From: Flavobacterium hydatis | GTDB lineage: Bacteria; Bacteroidota; Bacteroidia; Flavobacteriales; Flavobacteriaceae | Length of the DNA stretch: 64,000 nucleotides | Assembly (NCBI RefSeq): GCF_000737695.1 | Contig: NZ_JPRM01000035.1 | Span: 1 to 64,000 of the forward strand | Direction: 5' to 3' | Shown here: positions 17,455 through 26,934 of the stretch, in pieces | Position numbering within the stretch: the stretch's first letter is position 1 | Layout: each line of letters begins with the position of its first letter | The notes under the pieces: model-generated | Told to the model about the DNA's origin: nothing | Seen by the model: only the letters and a program-made list of their open reading frames with translations | The model's database searches: none | Position numbers and translations under genes: made by a program

Positions 17455-18408
17455 CTATTTAAAGAAACTATCTACGAACTCATATTTATTAAAGACCTGC
17501 AAGTCTTCAATTCCTTCTCCTACACCAATGTATTTTACAGGAATTTTAAACTGATCAGAAATACCTATTACAACTCCACCTTTGGCAGTTCCGTCTAGTT
17601 TAGTTACAGCAAGAGCTGTTACTTCGGTTGCAGCGGTAAACTGTTTTGCTTGCTCAAAAGCATTTTGTCCTGTAGAACCATCTAAAACCAAAAGTACATC
17701 GTGTGGCGCATCGGCTACAACTTTTTGCATTACACGCTTTACTTTTGTCAATTCGTTCATCAAATTAATTTTATTATGCAAACGCCCTGCTGTATCAATA
17801 ATTACCACATCGGCATTTTGTGCTACTGCAGATTGTAAGGTATCAAAAGCTACAGATGCTGGATCACTCCCCATATTCTGTCTCACGATTGGTACATCTA
17901 CTCGATCTGCCCAAATTTGCAATTGATCAATTGCTGCTGCACGAAAAGTATCTGCTGCCCCTAGAACCACTTTATAACCAGCTTTTTTAAACTGATAAGC
18001 TAATTTACCGATTGTAGTAGTCTTACCTACTCCATTTACACCAACTACCATTAAAACGTATGGTTTTGTTTGTATCGGAATTACAAATTCAGTTGCTTCG
18101 CCTGTATTGGTTTCCGATAATAAACCTGCAATCTCTTCTCGCAAGATTTGGTTTAACTCATCGATACCTAAATATTTATCGGCTGCTACGCGTTTTTCTA
18201 TTCGTGTAATAACTTTTAATGTTGTCTCTACTCCAACATCCGAAGAAACAAGGATTTCTTCTAAATTATCTAAAACGTCATCATCGACTTTAGATTTTCC
18301 GGCTACAGCTTTACTTAATTTAGAAAAGAAACTAGTTTTAGATTTTTCAAGACCTTTGTCTAATGTCTCTTTTTTATCGGAAGAAAATATTTTTTTAAAA
18401 AAACTCAT
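17455..18408 (-). CDS. ftsY: Signal recognition particle receptor FtsY
   Basis: 317 residues: a short charged N-terminus, the helical N domain (~25-100) and the SRP-type GTPase domain. G1 is GVNGVGKT (~123-130), followed by DTFRAAAIDQL, then DTAGR (~205) and TKLDGTAKGG (~263). FtsY docks SRP-ribosome complexes at the inner membrane. The long acidic A domain of Escherichia coli FtsY is absent, as is usual in Bacteroidota. It is downstream of the ribosomal protein set but separated from it by a terminator at 18677-18706. Confidence 0.97.
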   Translation of the reverse strand: MSFFKKIFSSDKKETLDKGLEKSKTSFFSKLSKAVAGKSKVDDDVLDNLEEILVSSDVGVETTLKVITRIEKRVAADKYLGIDELNQILREEIAGLLSETNTGEATEFVIPIQTKPYVLMVVGVNGVGKTTTIGKLAYQFKKAGYKVVLGAADTFRAAAIDQLQIWADRVDVPIVRQNMGSDPASVAFDTLQSAVAQNADVVIIDTAGRLHNKINLMNELTKVKRVMQKVVADAPHDVLLVLDGSTGQNAFEQAKQFTAATEVTALAVTKLDGTAKGGVVIGISDQFKIPVKYIGVGEGIEDLQVFNKYEFVDSFFK

Positions 18409-18563
18409 TTTATATAGGTTGTTAGTTTTTCGAATTATTTAGATTTTTCTCACAATCTACAACAATCCTAAAGTTTAAAAAAGACAAATTGTATTTAATT
18501 AACCCGATTACTTCACATCATTTCCAATTACATAGGAGTTCAGTGAACTACGTTTGCAGAAAA

Positions 18564-18615
18564 ATCCTTTCTTGTTCTAGAGTTCAGAACAAAAGATTGC
18601 AGCAAAAGCGGGAAC
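18564..18615 (-). repeat. Possible divergent copy of the dispersed repeat
   Basis: ATCCTTTCTTGTTCT, a short loop, AGAACAAAAGATTGCAGC and AAGCGGGAAC follow the same order as the reverse complement of copy A (16951-17034): ATCCTTT, stem, AAAAGAT, AGC, GGAAAC. The match is partial. The remaining sequence between the ftsY start (18408) and 18676 holds no gene that I can support. Confidence 0.4.
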
Positions 18616-18676
18616 TTTGATTAAAAAAGAACTTTTGTTTGGCTTCTCTAAATTTTGAGACAAATATAAAAAATAA

Positions 18677-18706
18677 AAAAGCTACTTCCGAATGAAAGTA
18701 GCTTTT
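18677..18706 (-). terminator. Terminator of the rpmB-rpmG-DUF4295 unit
   Basis: AAAAGCTACTT pairs with AAGTAGCTTTT; on the minus strand the stem is followed by TTTATTTTTTATA. It lies 20 bp after the stop of the DUF4295 gene. Confidence 0.8.
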
Positions 18707-18726
18707 CTATATATTGTAATTGTTAA

Positions 18727-18879
18727 TTATTTCTTTTTCAAGAAAGTATCAACTTCTTCAGGAGCCATAATAGATTCTACGAATGTATATGCACCAGTTT
18801 TAGGAGATTTTACCATTTTGATGGCTTTTGATAATCTCTTAGAAGATGTTTGTAACGATGCTACGGTTTTCTTTGCCAT
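18727..18879 (-). CDS. DUF4295 small ribosome-associated protein
   Basis: A 50-residue basic protein beginning MAKKTVASLQTSSKRLSKAI and ending VDTFLKKK. This is the DUF4295 family, which in Bacteroidota is encoded directly after rpmB and rpmG and is thought to be a lineage-specific ribosomal component. Here it follows rpmG by 72 bp on the same strand and precedes a terminator. The gene is easily missed because of its size. Confidence 0.93.
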   Translation of the reverse strand: MAKKTVASLQTSSKRLSKAIKMVKSPKTGAYTFVESIMAPEEVDTFLKKK

Positions 18880-18951
18880 GATTCAAATGTTATTTGAAGT
18901 TTCTATAAAGCTCTAATGGAAAACCATTGAGATTTATAAAATCTCTAATTA

Positions 18952-19134
18952 TTACTTAATTTCTTTGTGAACAGTTACACGTTTCAAGATTGGATTAAAT
19001 TTCTTAATCTCTAATCTGTCTGGAGTATTTTTTTTGTTCTTTGTTGTAATGTATCTTGAAGTTCCTGCTACACCAGAAGTCTTGTGTTCAGTACATTCTA
19101 AAATTACTTGGATTCTATTACCTTTCTTTGCCAT
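18952..19134 (-). CDS. rpmG: 50S ribosomal protein L33
   Basis: 60 residues: MAKKGNRIQVILECTEHK...GTSRYITTKNKKNTPDRLEIKKF...KRVTVHKEIK (segments), an intact L33. It carries only one Cys (ILEC), so it is a zinc-free (C-minus) form lacking the paired CxxC motifs. It lies 27 bp after rpmB on the same strand. Confidence 0.97.
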   Translation of the reverse strand: MAKKGNRIQVILECTEHKTSGVAGTSRYITTKNKKNTPDRLEIKKFNPILKRVTVHKEIK

Positions 19135-19161
19135 CTTGCTATATATTTATTTTGGAAAAGA

Positions 19162-19398
19162 TTATTTGATAAATCCTTCTGACTGCGCTTTTTTCAAAAC
19201 AGCAGAAATTCCATTTTTATTAATTGTTTTTATCGTAGATGCTGCTACTCTAAGAGTAATCCATCTATCTTCTTCTGGAAGATAAAAACGCTTTTTAACT
19301 AAGTTCACAGAAAATTTTCTCTTAGTTTTGTTCATAGCGTGAGAAACGTTATTTCCTACCATCGCTCTTTTACCTGTAAGGTCACAAACTCTTGACAT
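19162..19398 (-). CDS. rpmB: 50S ribosomal protein L28
   Basis: 78 residues starting MSRVCDLTGKRAMVGNNVSH, with NKTKRKFSVNL and the conserved RWITLRVAASTIKTI stretch. It is the first gene of the L28-L33-DUF4295 block, a common Bacteroidota arrangement. A near-consensus -7 element (TTTCTTTGCAC on the minus strand) lies close upstream of the start. Confidence 0.97.
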   Translation of the reverse strand: MSRVCDLTGKRAMVGNNVSHAMNKTKRKFSVNLVKKRFYLPEEDRWITLRVAASTIKTINKNGISAVLKKAQSEGFIK

Positions 19399-19469
19399 TA
19401 TACTTATGTTTTATCGTTATTCAAAATCAGGGTGCAAAGAAAAGAAAAATAAACGATTGAAACAAAAAA

Positions 19470-20723
19470 TTAGTGTACATTTTTTAAAATTTCTTTCTGT
19501 AACATTTCTAAACTTTTAATTACAGCCCTATCTATCACTTTTTCACGTGGTTGACCAAAGTTAAATTCTTCAACAATTACATCGTTTGGAGTGGCTATTG
19601 CAATGAAAACCGTCCCAATTTCTGCATTTGAGTCTCCTTTTGCTGGTCCAGCGTTCCCAGTTGTCGCAATTGCGTAATCAGTTTTCATTATGCGTTTTAC
19701 GTTTGAAGCCATCGATGAAGCAACTGCCGCACTTACTACGGAATTTTCCTCTATTAAATCGGCCGGAACGCCCAAAACAGTAGTCTTTATCTCGGTTGAA
19801 TAAGGAACTACACTACCTCTAAAATAGCTTGAAGCACCAGAAACCGCTGACAAAAGTGACGCGATTTTTCCTCCTGTACAACTTTCTGCAGTTGCAATCG
19901 TCTTTCCTTTTTTTGTTAGTAATTGTCCTACTACTACTTCTAGAGTTTCATTATCATCAAAACCTACTATAATATCATGAATGATAGCATCTAGCGATTG
20001 CACATTGGCTTCGATAGCCGCTTCTAGCATTTCTTTATCTGTACCTCGAGCAGAAAGTCGCAAACGCACTCTTCCCGGATTTGGTAAATAAGCTAACTTT
20101 ATAAAGTCAGGCAAATTATTCTCCCAATCTTCAATACGCTCGGCCACTAAACTTTCGCCCTGACCATAAGTAAGTATCGTTTTATGAATAATATAAGGTC
20201 GCTCGTATTCTTTTACTACTTTTGGAATTATTACGCTTTCTACCAAATATTTCATTTCGTAAGGAACTCCCGGAAGCGAGATAAAAACAGTATTTTCTTT
20301 CTTCATCCACATTCCTGGCGCTGTTCCCATCTGATTATGAAGCACGGTACATTTAGAAGGAACCAATGCCTGATCTTTGTTCATTTGGGTAATCGGTCGC
20401 TTATAGAATCCTTCTATTAACTCTGTAACATGCGCCAAAACCTCGGGATTAACAACTAGTTCATCTTCAAAATAATCGCAAAATGTTTTTTTCGTCACAT
20501 CGTCTTTTGTAGGCCCTAAACCTCCTGTAACGATTACCAAATCGACTTTGTTTTGCAATTGAGAAAACGTACTTAAGATATGTTCTTTATCATCACTTAT
20601 CGAAATCATTTCATGGATTTCGACTCCGATTTTATCTAGAGATTTAGCTATAAAACCAGAATTTGTATCTACAATTTGCCCTATTAGGATTTCGTCACCA
20701 ATTGTAATTATTGTTGCTTTCAT
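19470..20723 (-). CDS. cinA: CinA-family nicotinamide-nucleotide amidase
   Basis: 417 residues from the ATG at 20723 (MKATIITIGDEILIGQIVDTN); the longer open frame to 20786 adds only implausible sequence. Residues ~1-170 are a molybdopterin-binding-like (MoCF) domain (VTGGLGPTKDDVTKK). The C-terminal ~155 residues are the amidase domain (TIATAESCTGGKIASLL, YFRGSVVPYS, TGNAGPAKGD). CinA deamidates nicotinamide mononucleotide in the pyridine nucleotide cycle. It is the last of a same-strand series, but a hairpin separates it from the Hpt gene. Confidence 0.93.
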   Translation of the reverse strand: MKATIITIGDEILIGQIVDTNSGFIAKSLDKIGVEIHEMISISDDKEHILSTFSQLQNKVDLVIVTGGLGPTKDDVTKKTFCDYFEDELVVNPEVLAHVTELIEGFYKRPITQMNKDQALVPSKCTVLHNQMGTAPGMWMKKENTVFISLPGVPYEMKYLVESVIIPKVVKEYERPYIIHKTILTYGQGESLVAERIEDWENNLPDFIKLAYLPNPGRVRLRLSARGTDKEMLEAAIEANVQSLDAIIHDIIVGFDDNETLEVVVGQLLTKKGKTIATAESCTGGKIASLLSAVSGASSYFRGSVVPYSTEIKTTVLGVPADLIEENSVVSAAVASSMASNVKRIMKTDYAIATTGNAGPAKGDSNAEIGTVFIAIATPNDVIVEEFNFGQPREKVIDRAVIKSLEMLQKEILKNVH

Positions 20724-20886
20724 GTATCTAAAATTCAAATTATTACGTAAGTTATTTATCGCAAGGAATTGCGCGGGGAATAGCAATGAAAGTCCTTTTA
20801 TCGCGAAGAAAACGGAAGAAAGAAATACATAAATTCACTTGTTTTATAATTATGTTACAAAGCGAATTGTATCTGGAGAAGATTAC

Positions 20887-20908
20887 CCAACCTGAATTTT
20901 CAGGTTGG
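20887..20908 (-). terminator. Hairpin downstream of the Hpt gene
   Basis: CCAACCTGAA pairs perfectly with TTCAGGTTGG around two bases. It sits 15 bp after the Hpt gene stop on the minus strand. The sequence beyond it is not T-rich, so termination strength is uncertain. Confidence 0.5.
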
Positions 20909-20922
20909 CAATCTATGAAGTT

Positions 20923-21267
20923 TTACAAATCAAAGTCTTTCTTAATTTCTTTGATTGCCTCTTTTACTTGATTTTTTATACTTTTAAAAGTTTCTTCTAT
21001 GGCTTTCTTTTTACCCTCTGCCTTTGTCCAGGCTTCGACTTGAAGAATTTCCTCAAAAGCAACATTAAGCCCTAACAAATCAAGCGTAGGCTTTATTTTG
21101 TGTGCATACGCATACGCATGTTTATGGTCTTTCTTTTTTATCCCTTCTTTTATTTGTTTTAAATCCTCAGGAACTTCGGTTACAAACAAATTAAGAATTT
21201 CATTTACAAATTCTGGATCGTTATCTGAAAGTGCGTACACTTTTGAAAGGTTATATTTTAAAGCCAT
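20923..21267 (-). CDS. Hpt (histidine phosphotransfer) domain protein
   Basis: 114 residues consisting of one helical Hpt domain. The site 'AYAHKIKPTLDLLG' places the phospho-accepting His at ~56 in the typical H-K-x-K-P context. Such stand-alone Hpt proteins relay phosphate between a hybrid kinase and a response regulator; neither partner is in this window. The start codon shares a base with the stop of the upstream FAH-family gene (21267), so the two are probably translationally coupled. Confidence 0.88.
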   Translation of the reverse strand: MALKYNLSKVYALSDNDPEFVNEILNLFVTEVPEDLKQIKEGIKKKDHKHAYAYAHKIKPTLDLLGLNVAFEEILQVEAWTKAEGKKKAIEETFKSIKNQVKEAIKEIKKDFDL

Positions 21268-21878
21268 TATTTTACTTGTATTCTGAATAATTTTTTTCCT
21301 TCTAAAAACCCTTCTAAAACATCGTCTGGCTTTACAGCTGCAACTCCTGCTGGAGTTCCTGTAAAAATAATATCTCCAATTTTTAGCGTGAAGTATTGAG
21401 AAACATATGAAATAAGTTCATCAATTTTCCACAACATCATACTGGAATTTCCTTTTTGAACTGTCTTAGAATTATTTGTTAACTCAAATGTAATATTTTC
21501 CAACGAACTAAATTGTGTCTTAGGCAAAAAATCACCTATTACTGCCGAACCATCAAAAGCTTTTGCTTTTTCCCAAGGCAATCCTTTTTGTTTTAACTTT
21601 TCTTGTAAATCTCTCGCTGTAAAGTCAATACCCACACTTATCTGGTCGTAATATTTGTGCGCAAACTTTGGCTCTATATATTTTCCGACCTTATTAATTT
21701 TAACAATAAGCTCAATTTCGTGATGAATATCTTCAGAAAATTCGGGGATTACAAACGGATGTTGCTTTAATAAAACTGCCGAATCGGGTTTCATAAATAC
21801 AACTGGCTCTGTTGGGCGTTCGTTTTGTAACTCTTCGATATGATTGGTATAATTTCTACCGATACAAATGATCTTCAT
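21267..21878 (-). CDS. Fumarylacetoacetate hydrolase family protein
   Basis: 203 residues. GRNYTNHIEEL, the metal-binding E-x-E in HHEIELIVKI, GIDFTARDLQ and GDIIFTGTPAGVAAV are FAH-family signatures. The family contains acylpyruvases and oxaloacetate decarboxylases that act on C-C bonds of oxo acids with Mg2+. The short length (~200) matches the acylpyruvase-like branch. The start follows a 97-bp gap with several CAGTC repeats that may be a decayed palindrome. Confidence 0.9.
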   Translation of the reverse strand: MKIICIGRNYTNHIEELQNERPTEPVVFMKPDSAVLLKQHPFVIPEFSEDIHHEIELIVKINKVGKYIEPKFAHKYYDQISVGIDFTARDLQEKLKQKGLPWEKAKAFDGSAVIGDFLPKTQFSSLENITFELTNNSKTVQKGNSSMMLWKIDELISYVSQYFTLKIGDIIFTGTPAGVAAVKPDDVLEGFLEGKKLFRIQVK

Positions 21879-21975
21879 TATTTCTAGTTTTCAGTCTCAG
21901 TTTTCAGTCACAGTCTTTTATAAACACAAAATCAGTCCCAGTATAAAACCGAAGACTGACACTGTGACCAAAAAC

Positions 21976-22746
21976 TTATTTAGTATTTAATTTTCTTAAT
22001 TTAATCGCCGTTAATACTTTTTTAGTATATAAAGGAAAATCAGCATTTTGTATCCAGCTAAAATATCCTGGCTCAGTTTCCAGAACCTTCTCTACTTTCG
22101 CTCCTTTATGTTTTCCGAAAGTAAAAATTTCTTCGTCATCTTTATCAAAAGCGATCATTCCTGCAAAATCGGCTATTTTTTTTCTGGTTGTAAATTCAGA
22201 TAACGCTTTCATATCATTTTCCAATTCTGGGTAACGATCTAATTGTGCTTTAAGAATTTCGTATGTCGCCATTGTATCTGCTTCGGCTGAGTGTGCGTTT
22301 TCGAGGCTTTTTCCACAATAAAATTTCAAAGCTGCACTTAATGTTCTTTCTTCCATTTTATGAAAAATAGTCTGCACATCGACTGAGCATTTATTTTTCA
22401 TATCAAAATCAACTCCTGCACGAAGCAATTCTTCTGCCAACAACGGAATATCAAAACGATCAGAGTTAAATCCTGCCAAATCGCTATCTTTTATCATATT
22501 GTAAACCTGCGGTGCTAAAACTGCAAATGTAGGCTCATTTGCTACTTTTTCATCAGTAATACCATGAACAGCTGTAGTTTGTGGAGGAATTGGAATCGTA
22601 GGATTCACCAACCAAGTTTTACTTTCTTTATTTCCGTTTGGAAAAACTTTAAATATTGAAATTTCTACTATTCGATCTTTTCCGATGTCTATTCCGGTAG
22701 TTTCTAGATCGAAAAAGCAAATTGGTTTGTTAAGTTTCAGTTCCAT
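21976..22746 (-). CDS. DEDDh 3'-5' exonuclease (DNA polymerase III epsilon-like)
   Basis: 256 residues. Exo I is FFDLETTGIDIGKDRIVEISI, Exo II lies in the AGFNSDRFDIPLL block and Exo III is the HSAEADTMATYEIL block with the catalytic His and Asp. A C-terminal part (FTFGKHKGAKVEKVLETEPGY) is the extra domain seen in flavobacterial members. It is probably a repair or proofreading nuclease; a role as the true epsilon subunit cannot be decided from the sequence. Confidence 0.88.
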   Translation of the reverse strand: MELKLNKPICFFDLETTGIDIGKDRIVEISIFKVFPNGNKESKTWLVNPTIPIPPQTTAVHGITDEKVANEPTFAVLAPQVYNMIKDSDLAGFNSDRFDIPLLAEELLRAGVDFDMKNKCSVDVQTIFHKMEERTLSAALKFYCGKSLENAHSAEADTMATYEILKAQLDRYPELENDMKALSEFTTRKKIADFAGMIAFDKDDEEIFTFGKHKGAKVEKVLETEPGYFSWIQNADFPLYTKKVLTAIKLRKLNTK

Positions 22747-22854
22747 TTTTTAATTTTATAAGTTTACAAATATAATTTTTAAACACGAATTTCACCTGTT
22801 TTTTTCAGAAAGTTGCCGATTACTACCTGTAATGCAATAATGATGTAAAAAGAA

Positions 22855-22887
22855 AACCCTTTCAACATTTAAAACGTTAAAAGGGTT
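22855..22887 (-). terminator. Terminator after the E2 gene
   Basis: AACCCTTT and AAAGGGTT form an 8-bp stem, with TTTCTTTTTA following on the minus strand, 25 bp beyond the E2 stop codon. Confidence 0.75.
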
Positions 22888-22911
22888 AATTATTTATAAG
22901 ACGGGATTTTT

Positions 22912-24255
22912 CTAGAAATCTCTATCTATATCAAAAGCTTCTAAATACTCAGCAACTCTTTTTACAAAACTTCCTCCTAATGCTCCATCTACAACACGGT
23001 GGTCATAACTGTGTGAAAGGAACATTTTTTGGCGGATTCCGATAAAATCTCCTTCTGGAGTTTCGATAACTGCTGGTACTTTACGAATTGCTCCAAGAGC
23101 TAAAATCCCTACTTGTGGCTGGTTGATAATTGGCGTTCCAAAAACACTTCCAAAAGTTCCTACATTCGTTACTGTATAAGTTCCGCCTTGTGTATCATCT
23201 GGTTTTAGTTTTCCTGCTTTTGCACGATTACCTAAATCGTTTACCGCTTTTGCCATTCCGACAAGGTTCAACTGGTCTGCGTTTTTAATTACCGGAACAA
23301 TTAAATTTCCGTTTGGCAAGGCAGCAGCCATTCCTAAATTTATATTTTTCTTTTTGATGATATAATCACCATCAACTGAGATATTCATTCCTGGGAAGTC
23401 TTTTAATGCTTTTGCAACAGCTTCCATCATAATTGGTGTAAAAGTTAATTTCTCTCCTTCTCTTTTCTCGAAAGCTGTTTTAACTTTTTCTCTCCATTTT
23501 ACAATATTGGTTACATCTACCTCAATAAATGACTGTACGTGTGCAGATGTTTGAACTGAAGCTACCATGTATCCAGAAATAAGCTTACGCATTCTGTCCA
23601 TTTCTATGATTTCGTCACCTCCATTTACAGAAACCGGTGCTGCTTTTGAAACTACTGGTTCTGGTACTTTAACTGGTACTGGTACAGCAACCGCAACTTT
23701 TACTTCAACTTTTGGAGTTTCTACCTTCGGAGCTTCTACTTTGTTTGTTCTACTAACAACATAAGCCAATATATCTTCTTTGGTTACTCGACCATCTTTT
23801 CCTGAACCATTTATACTTTCTAACTCTGCAATAGAAACATTTTCTTCTTTAGCAATGTTTTTTACTAATGGAGAAAAGAATTTATCTGAAGCTGAATAAT
23901 CTGCAGGAGCGGCAAATGTTTCTTTAGCTGCTTCGATTGTTTTTTCGATAGCCGCAGCTTCTACAGGAACAACTACCTCTTCCGTTACTTTATCAACTAA
24001 AAATGACGAACCTTCTTCTGTTTCAATAATGGCAATAGTTTGCCCTACTTGTACCAAATCGTCTTGGCCAAACAATTGCTCAATCAAAATTCCCGAAACC
24101 TCACTTGGCACTTCGCTATCGACTTTATCTGTAGCGATTTCCAGTACTGCTTCATCCATTTCAATTTTGTCTCCAACTTGTTTCAACCAGTTTGTGATTG
24201 TTGCTTCAGCGACACTTTCTCCCATTTTAGGAAGTTTTAATTCAAATCTTGCCAT
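22912..24255 (-). CDS. Dihydrolipoamide acyltransferase (E2) of a 2-oxo acid dehydrogenase
   Basis: 447 residues in three parts. One lipoyl domain (~1-80) has the lipoylated Lys in EIATDKVDSEVPSE. A peripheral-subunit-binding domain (~128-170) contains SPLVKNIAKEENV and GKDGRVTKEDIL. After a Val/Pro/Lys linker (~171-205), the catalytic acyltransferase domain ends with SHSYDHRVVDGALGG, holding the active-site His and Asp. The single lipoyl domain fits a branched-chain or similar complex rather than a typical three-lipoyl pyruvate E2. E1 and E3 genes are not adjacent, so the substrate is left open. Confidence 0.92.
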   Translation of the reverse strand: MARFELKLPKMGESVAEATITNWLKQVGDKIEMDEAVLEIATDKVDSEVPSEVSGILIEQLFGQDDLVQVGQTIAIIETEEGSSFLVDKVTEEVVVPVEAAAIEKTIEAAKETFAAPADYSASDKFFSPLVKNIAKEENVSIAELESINGSGKDGRVTKEDILAYVVSRTNKVEAPKVETPKVEVKVAVAVPVPVKVPEPVVSKAAPVSVNGGDEIIEMDRMRKLISGYMVASVQTSAHVQSFIEVDVTNIVKWREKVKTAFEKREGEKLTFTPIMMEAVAKALKDFPGMNISVDGDYIIKKKNINLGMAAALPNGNLIVPVIKNADQLNLVGMAKAVNDLGNRAKAGKLKPDDTQGGTYTVTNVGTFGSVFGTPIINQPQVGILALGAIRKVPAVIETPEGDFIGIRQKMFLSHSYDHRVVDGALGGSFVKRVAEYLEAFDIDRDF

Positions 24256-24338
24256 ATTGTTAACCTAAAAGGTGATTTTGATTTTCAGATTGCGAAATTA
24301 CTGAAATTTTTAAATATAAATTACATTAAATATAATTT

Positions 24339-25502
24339 TTATGTGATTTTAACGATTTTACCTCTATCATTACTTGAATCACTTCCGATTAAGAAAGCGG
24401 TGCTTTTGGGTAAAATCTTAAAAGTAATCTTCTTATGTCTTTCAGATTTTATCATATCGATACATTTCTTGAATGATATGTATTGATTATCTAAAATTAC
24501 CTCTGCTCCTTTTCCTATGTAAATCAGGGACGAATTTACCATTTTTTCTTTTTTTAAATTACAAAATGTAACTTTATTTTGTAAAATTAAACTCAATTTT
24601 TCGACTAAATTATCATTCATGGAATAAAAAAAATATTCTTTTGGAGTTGTTTTTACCGTCGTTTTTCCCTGCATCATTTTAACGATAGAGAAAAATACTA
24701 TTCCTATTTTCATAAAAAGAGAAAACAAAAATGATACTTTAAAGTGTTTCTTATAAAAGAAATTCATGGCGTTCTGAAAGCGTTTCATGTATTTTTCGTC
24801 TTTTATGGTACTTTCGCCTTTATAGTGAATTACCGTAGTTTCAGCGTAATAATAATTGTTTTTACCTTTTTTTAAAACCATATACGATAAATCGATATCA
24901 TCGGAATACATAAAACAATCTTCATCAAAACCGCCGACTTCATTATATAAATCTCGTTTCATTATCATAAAAGCACCAACAAGTATTTCGACTTTTCCTG
25001 TTTGGTTCTTACTTAAATGTTGCGCATAGTATCTATTGAAGTATTTGGACTTTGGAAAATACTTGTACAATCCTGTAATTTTGGTAAAAGCTACCCAAGG
25101 TGTTGGAACCCCACGCTTGCTTTCGGGAAGGAAATTCCCTGCTCCATCTATAAGATTTACACCTATTATTCCTAAATCCTGTTGCTCTTTGGCGAAAGCC
25201 AATACTTTTGTAAATGTATCTTCAGCAACGACTGTATCGGGATTTAAAATACAGATATAATCTCCTTGAGCTTGAGAAACTCCGATATTATTCCCTTTGG
25301 GGAAACCTAAATTTTCGGTATTCTTAATCAGTTTTATATCGGGGAAACGACTACGGATCATCTCGCAACTATCATCTGGAGAATCATTATCGATTACAAT
25401 AATCTCGCTATCAATATCTTTAAGTGCTTCTTGCACACTTAAAACACATTGTTCTAAAAAATAACGTACATTATAATTGAGGATAATAACCGATAATTGC
25501 AT
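24339..25502 (-). CDS. Family 2 glycosyltransferase
   Basis: 387 residues from the ATG at 25502 (MQLSVIILNYNVRYFLEQC); a longer frame to 25565 would overlap the neighbouring gene and is rejected. The GT-A fold shows IIVIDNDSPDDS, NLGFPKGNNIGV, ICILNPDTVV (nucleotide- and metal-binding region) and GGFDEDCFMYSDDIDL (catalytic region). After ~260 residues a hydrophobic segment (VSFLFSLFMKIGIVFFSIV) suggests membrane association. The C-terminal ~100 residues are unusual. The product probably acts in cell-surface glycan synthesis. Confidence 0.9.
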   Translation of the reverse strand: MQLSVIILNYNVRYFLEQCVLSVQEALKDIDSEIIVIDNDSPDDSCEMIRSRFPDIKLIKNTENLGFPKGNNIGVSQAQGDYICILNPDTVVAEDTFTKVLAFAKEQQDLGIIGVNLIDGAGNFLPESKRGVPTPWVAFTKITGLYKYFPKSKYFNRYYAQHLSKNQTGKVEILVGAFMIMKRDLYNEVGGFDEDCFMYSDDIDLSYMVLKKGKNNYYYAETTVIHYKGESTIKDEKYMKRFQNAMNFFYKKHFKVSFLFSLFMKIGIVFFSIVKMMQGKTTVKTTPKEYFFYSMNDNLVEKLSLILQNKVTFCNLKKEKMVNSSLIYIGKGAEVILDNQYISFKKCIDMIKSERHKKITFKILPKSTAFLIGSDSSNDRGKIVKIT

Positions 25503-25528
25503 GTAAAATAGTCTTGAAAGTTCGAAAG

Positions 25529-26740
25529 TTAAAAATTTTCTACTAAACCAAACCGTAATGACCAATCATTTTTACTAACTCCAAAATCCATTACGAGATT
25601 ACTATTATTACGTTTGTTCCATTTTATGCGCAATCCTGTACCAATTGCGGGATTCCATTTGGTAAACTGATATGTCTGAAATTTAGATACTGATGAAATA
25701 TTAGTAAAAAATACTGCGCCCCAAAATCCATCGGCAGAAATATCTGTTCTATATTCGGTTTCAAAATACAATAATGCATTGCTTCGGAAACGATTTCTTG
25801 TAAATCCTCGTCCTGTTTTTTGTTGGCGGTCCCAGCCTATACTTGGCAAATCGAGATAATGCGGATCTCCTCCTCCTATTGTTGACCAATAAAAAGCTCT
25901 ATATGCCAAAACTTTATGTCTTACATCGCTAAACGAATGGTATTTTCGAGCATCTATATATAAAGATTGCCAGCCTTTATTATTAAGTCCTCCATTGGTA
26001 TTGATTCGGAAATTCGCTTCTAGATAGGTTCCTTGTTCAGGATTAATATTATTAATTCTGGAATCATAAAGTGCCTGAATTGCAACTCCAAATGAAACAT
26101 CATCAGAATAATCTCCGCTCATATATTTAAAATAATCGGTTTCTCTCTCAATCTTAGAATCCTCGGAAATGTTTTGATAACTATCAAACAGAACTCCTAA
26201 TCCGAGTCCAAAATCACCTTTCACTTTTCTTGTTACATATTCATAAAACCGCCATTGTTTGTAATTAAGTATAGACATTTCGTCGTCGAGATGATGATCT
26301 CCTAAACCGTATGTAGGTTGCGGATATATCATAAATCGATAATCTCCTGTAAAGTTATACTTGTCATCCTTAGTATATATATAGGACTGAATTGGGAAAA
26401 CATACTGATTAGAGAAACTAAAATAAGGAGAGAAAATTACTTGCGACATTGTTGTTTTCTTATGGTCATCGCCTAGGTAAAAAGTGCTTAAAAATGAAAT
26501 AATTACTCTGGCATTTCCATTGCCTTCTACAGGAATAGGAGACAATGAAAAGGCTACCTTCTTCTTGGTATCATATCTTACAGTATCATTCTTAGTAAAA
26601 ATGCTTTTATACACATCGATAATGTCTCTACTATTGTGCAGAAGCGAATCTTTTTTGTGCGTAATGGAGTCATTTTGCGAATAGCAAAAACAGCTAAAAA
26701 AAAGAAAAGACAAAACACTTTTTATTTGTAAGCAATTCAT
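25529..26740 (-). CDS. BamA/TamA-like outer-membrane protein
   Basis: 403 residues from the ATG at 26740, which gives a signal peptide (QIKSVLSFLFFSCFCYSQ). The rest is beta-barrel sequence ending in an aromatic residue (RFGLVENF), the usual outer-membrane barrel C-terminus. The block 'GFTRNRFRSNALLYFETEYR' resembles the conserved VRGF/Y-type loop and following strand of Omp85 surface antigens. POTRA domains are not evident, so it is a short barrel-only member. Substrate unknown. Confidence 0.8.
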   Translation of the reverse strand: MNCLQIKSVLSFLFFSCFCYSQNDSITHKKDSLLHNSRDIIDVYKSIFTKNDTVRYDTKKKVAFSLSPIPVEGNGNARVIISFLSTFYLGDDHKKTTMSQVIFSPYFSFSNQYVFPIQSYIYTKDDKYNFTGDYRFMIYPQPTYGLGDHHLDDEMSILNYKQWRFYEYVTRKVKGDFGLGLGVLFDSYQNISEDSKIERETDYFKYMSGDYSDDVSFGVAIQALYDSRINNINPEQGTYLEANFRINTNGGLNNKGWQSLYIDARKYHSFSDVRHKVLAYRAFYWSTIGGGDPHYLDLPSIGWDRQQKTGRGFTRNRFRSNALLYFETEYRTDISADGFWGAVFFTNISSVSKFQTYQFTKWNPAIGTGLRIKWNKRNNSNLVMDFGVSKNDWSLRFGLVENF

Positions 26741-26934
26741 TTTTAATTGTTTTAAAAAACACTCTCTTAACAAAAATAAAACTAAAATTTCACTTACTCT
26801 TGAATTCATCAATAAAGATTCTTACAAAAAATATAAAATATAAGTCCTTGTTTGTGAAATATGGAATGAAATCTATGATTGCAACTAAATATATTGTTGA
26901 ATTATTTATTTTAGCAAAAAATAGCTTTCTCTTT

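Noticed and set aside
18692..18916. 74-codon + strand frame
   Set aside because: Shadow of the DUF4295 gene on the minus strand (18727-18879).
21879..21975. Repeated CAGTC words between the FAH and exonuclease genes
   Set aside because: Too short and degenerate to call a repeat element; no consistent unit.
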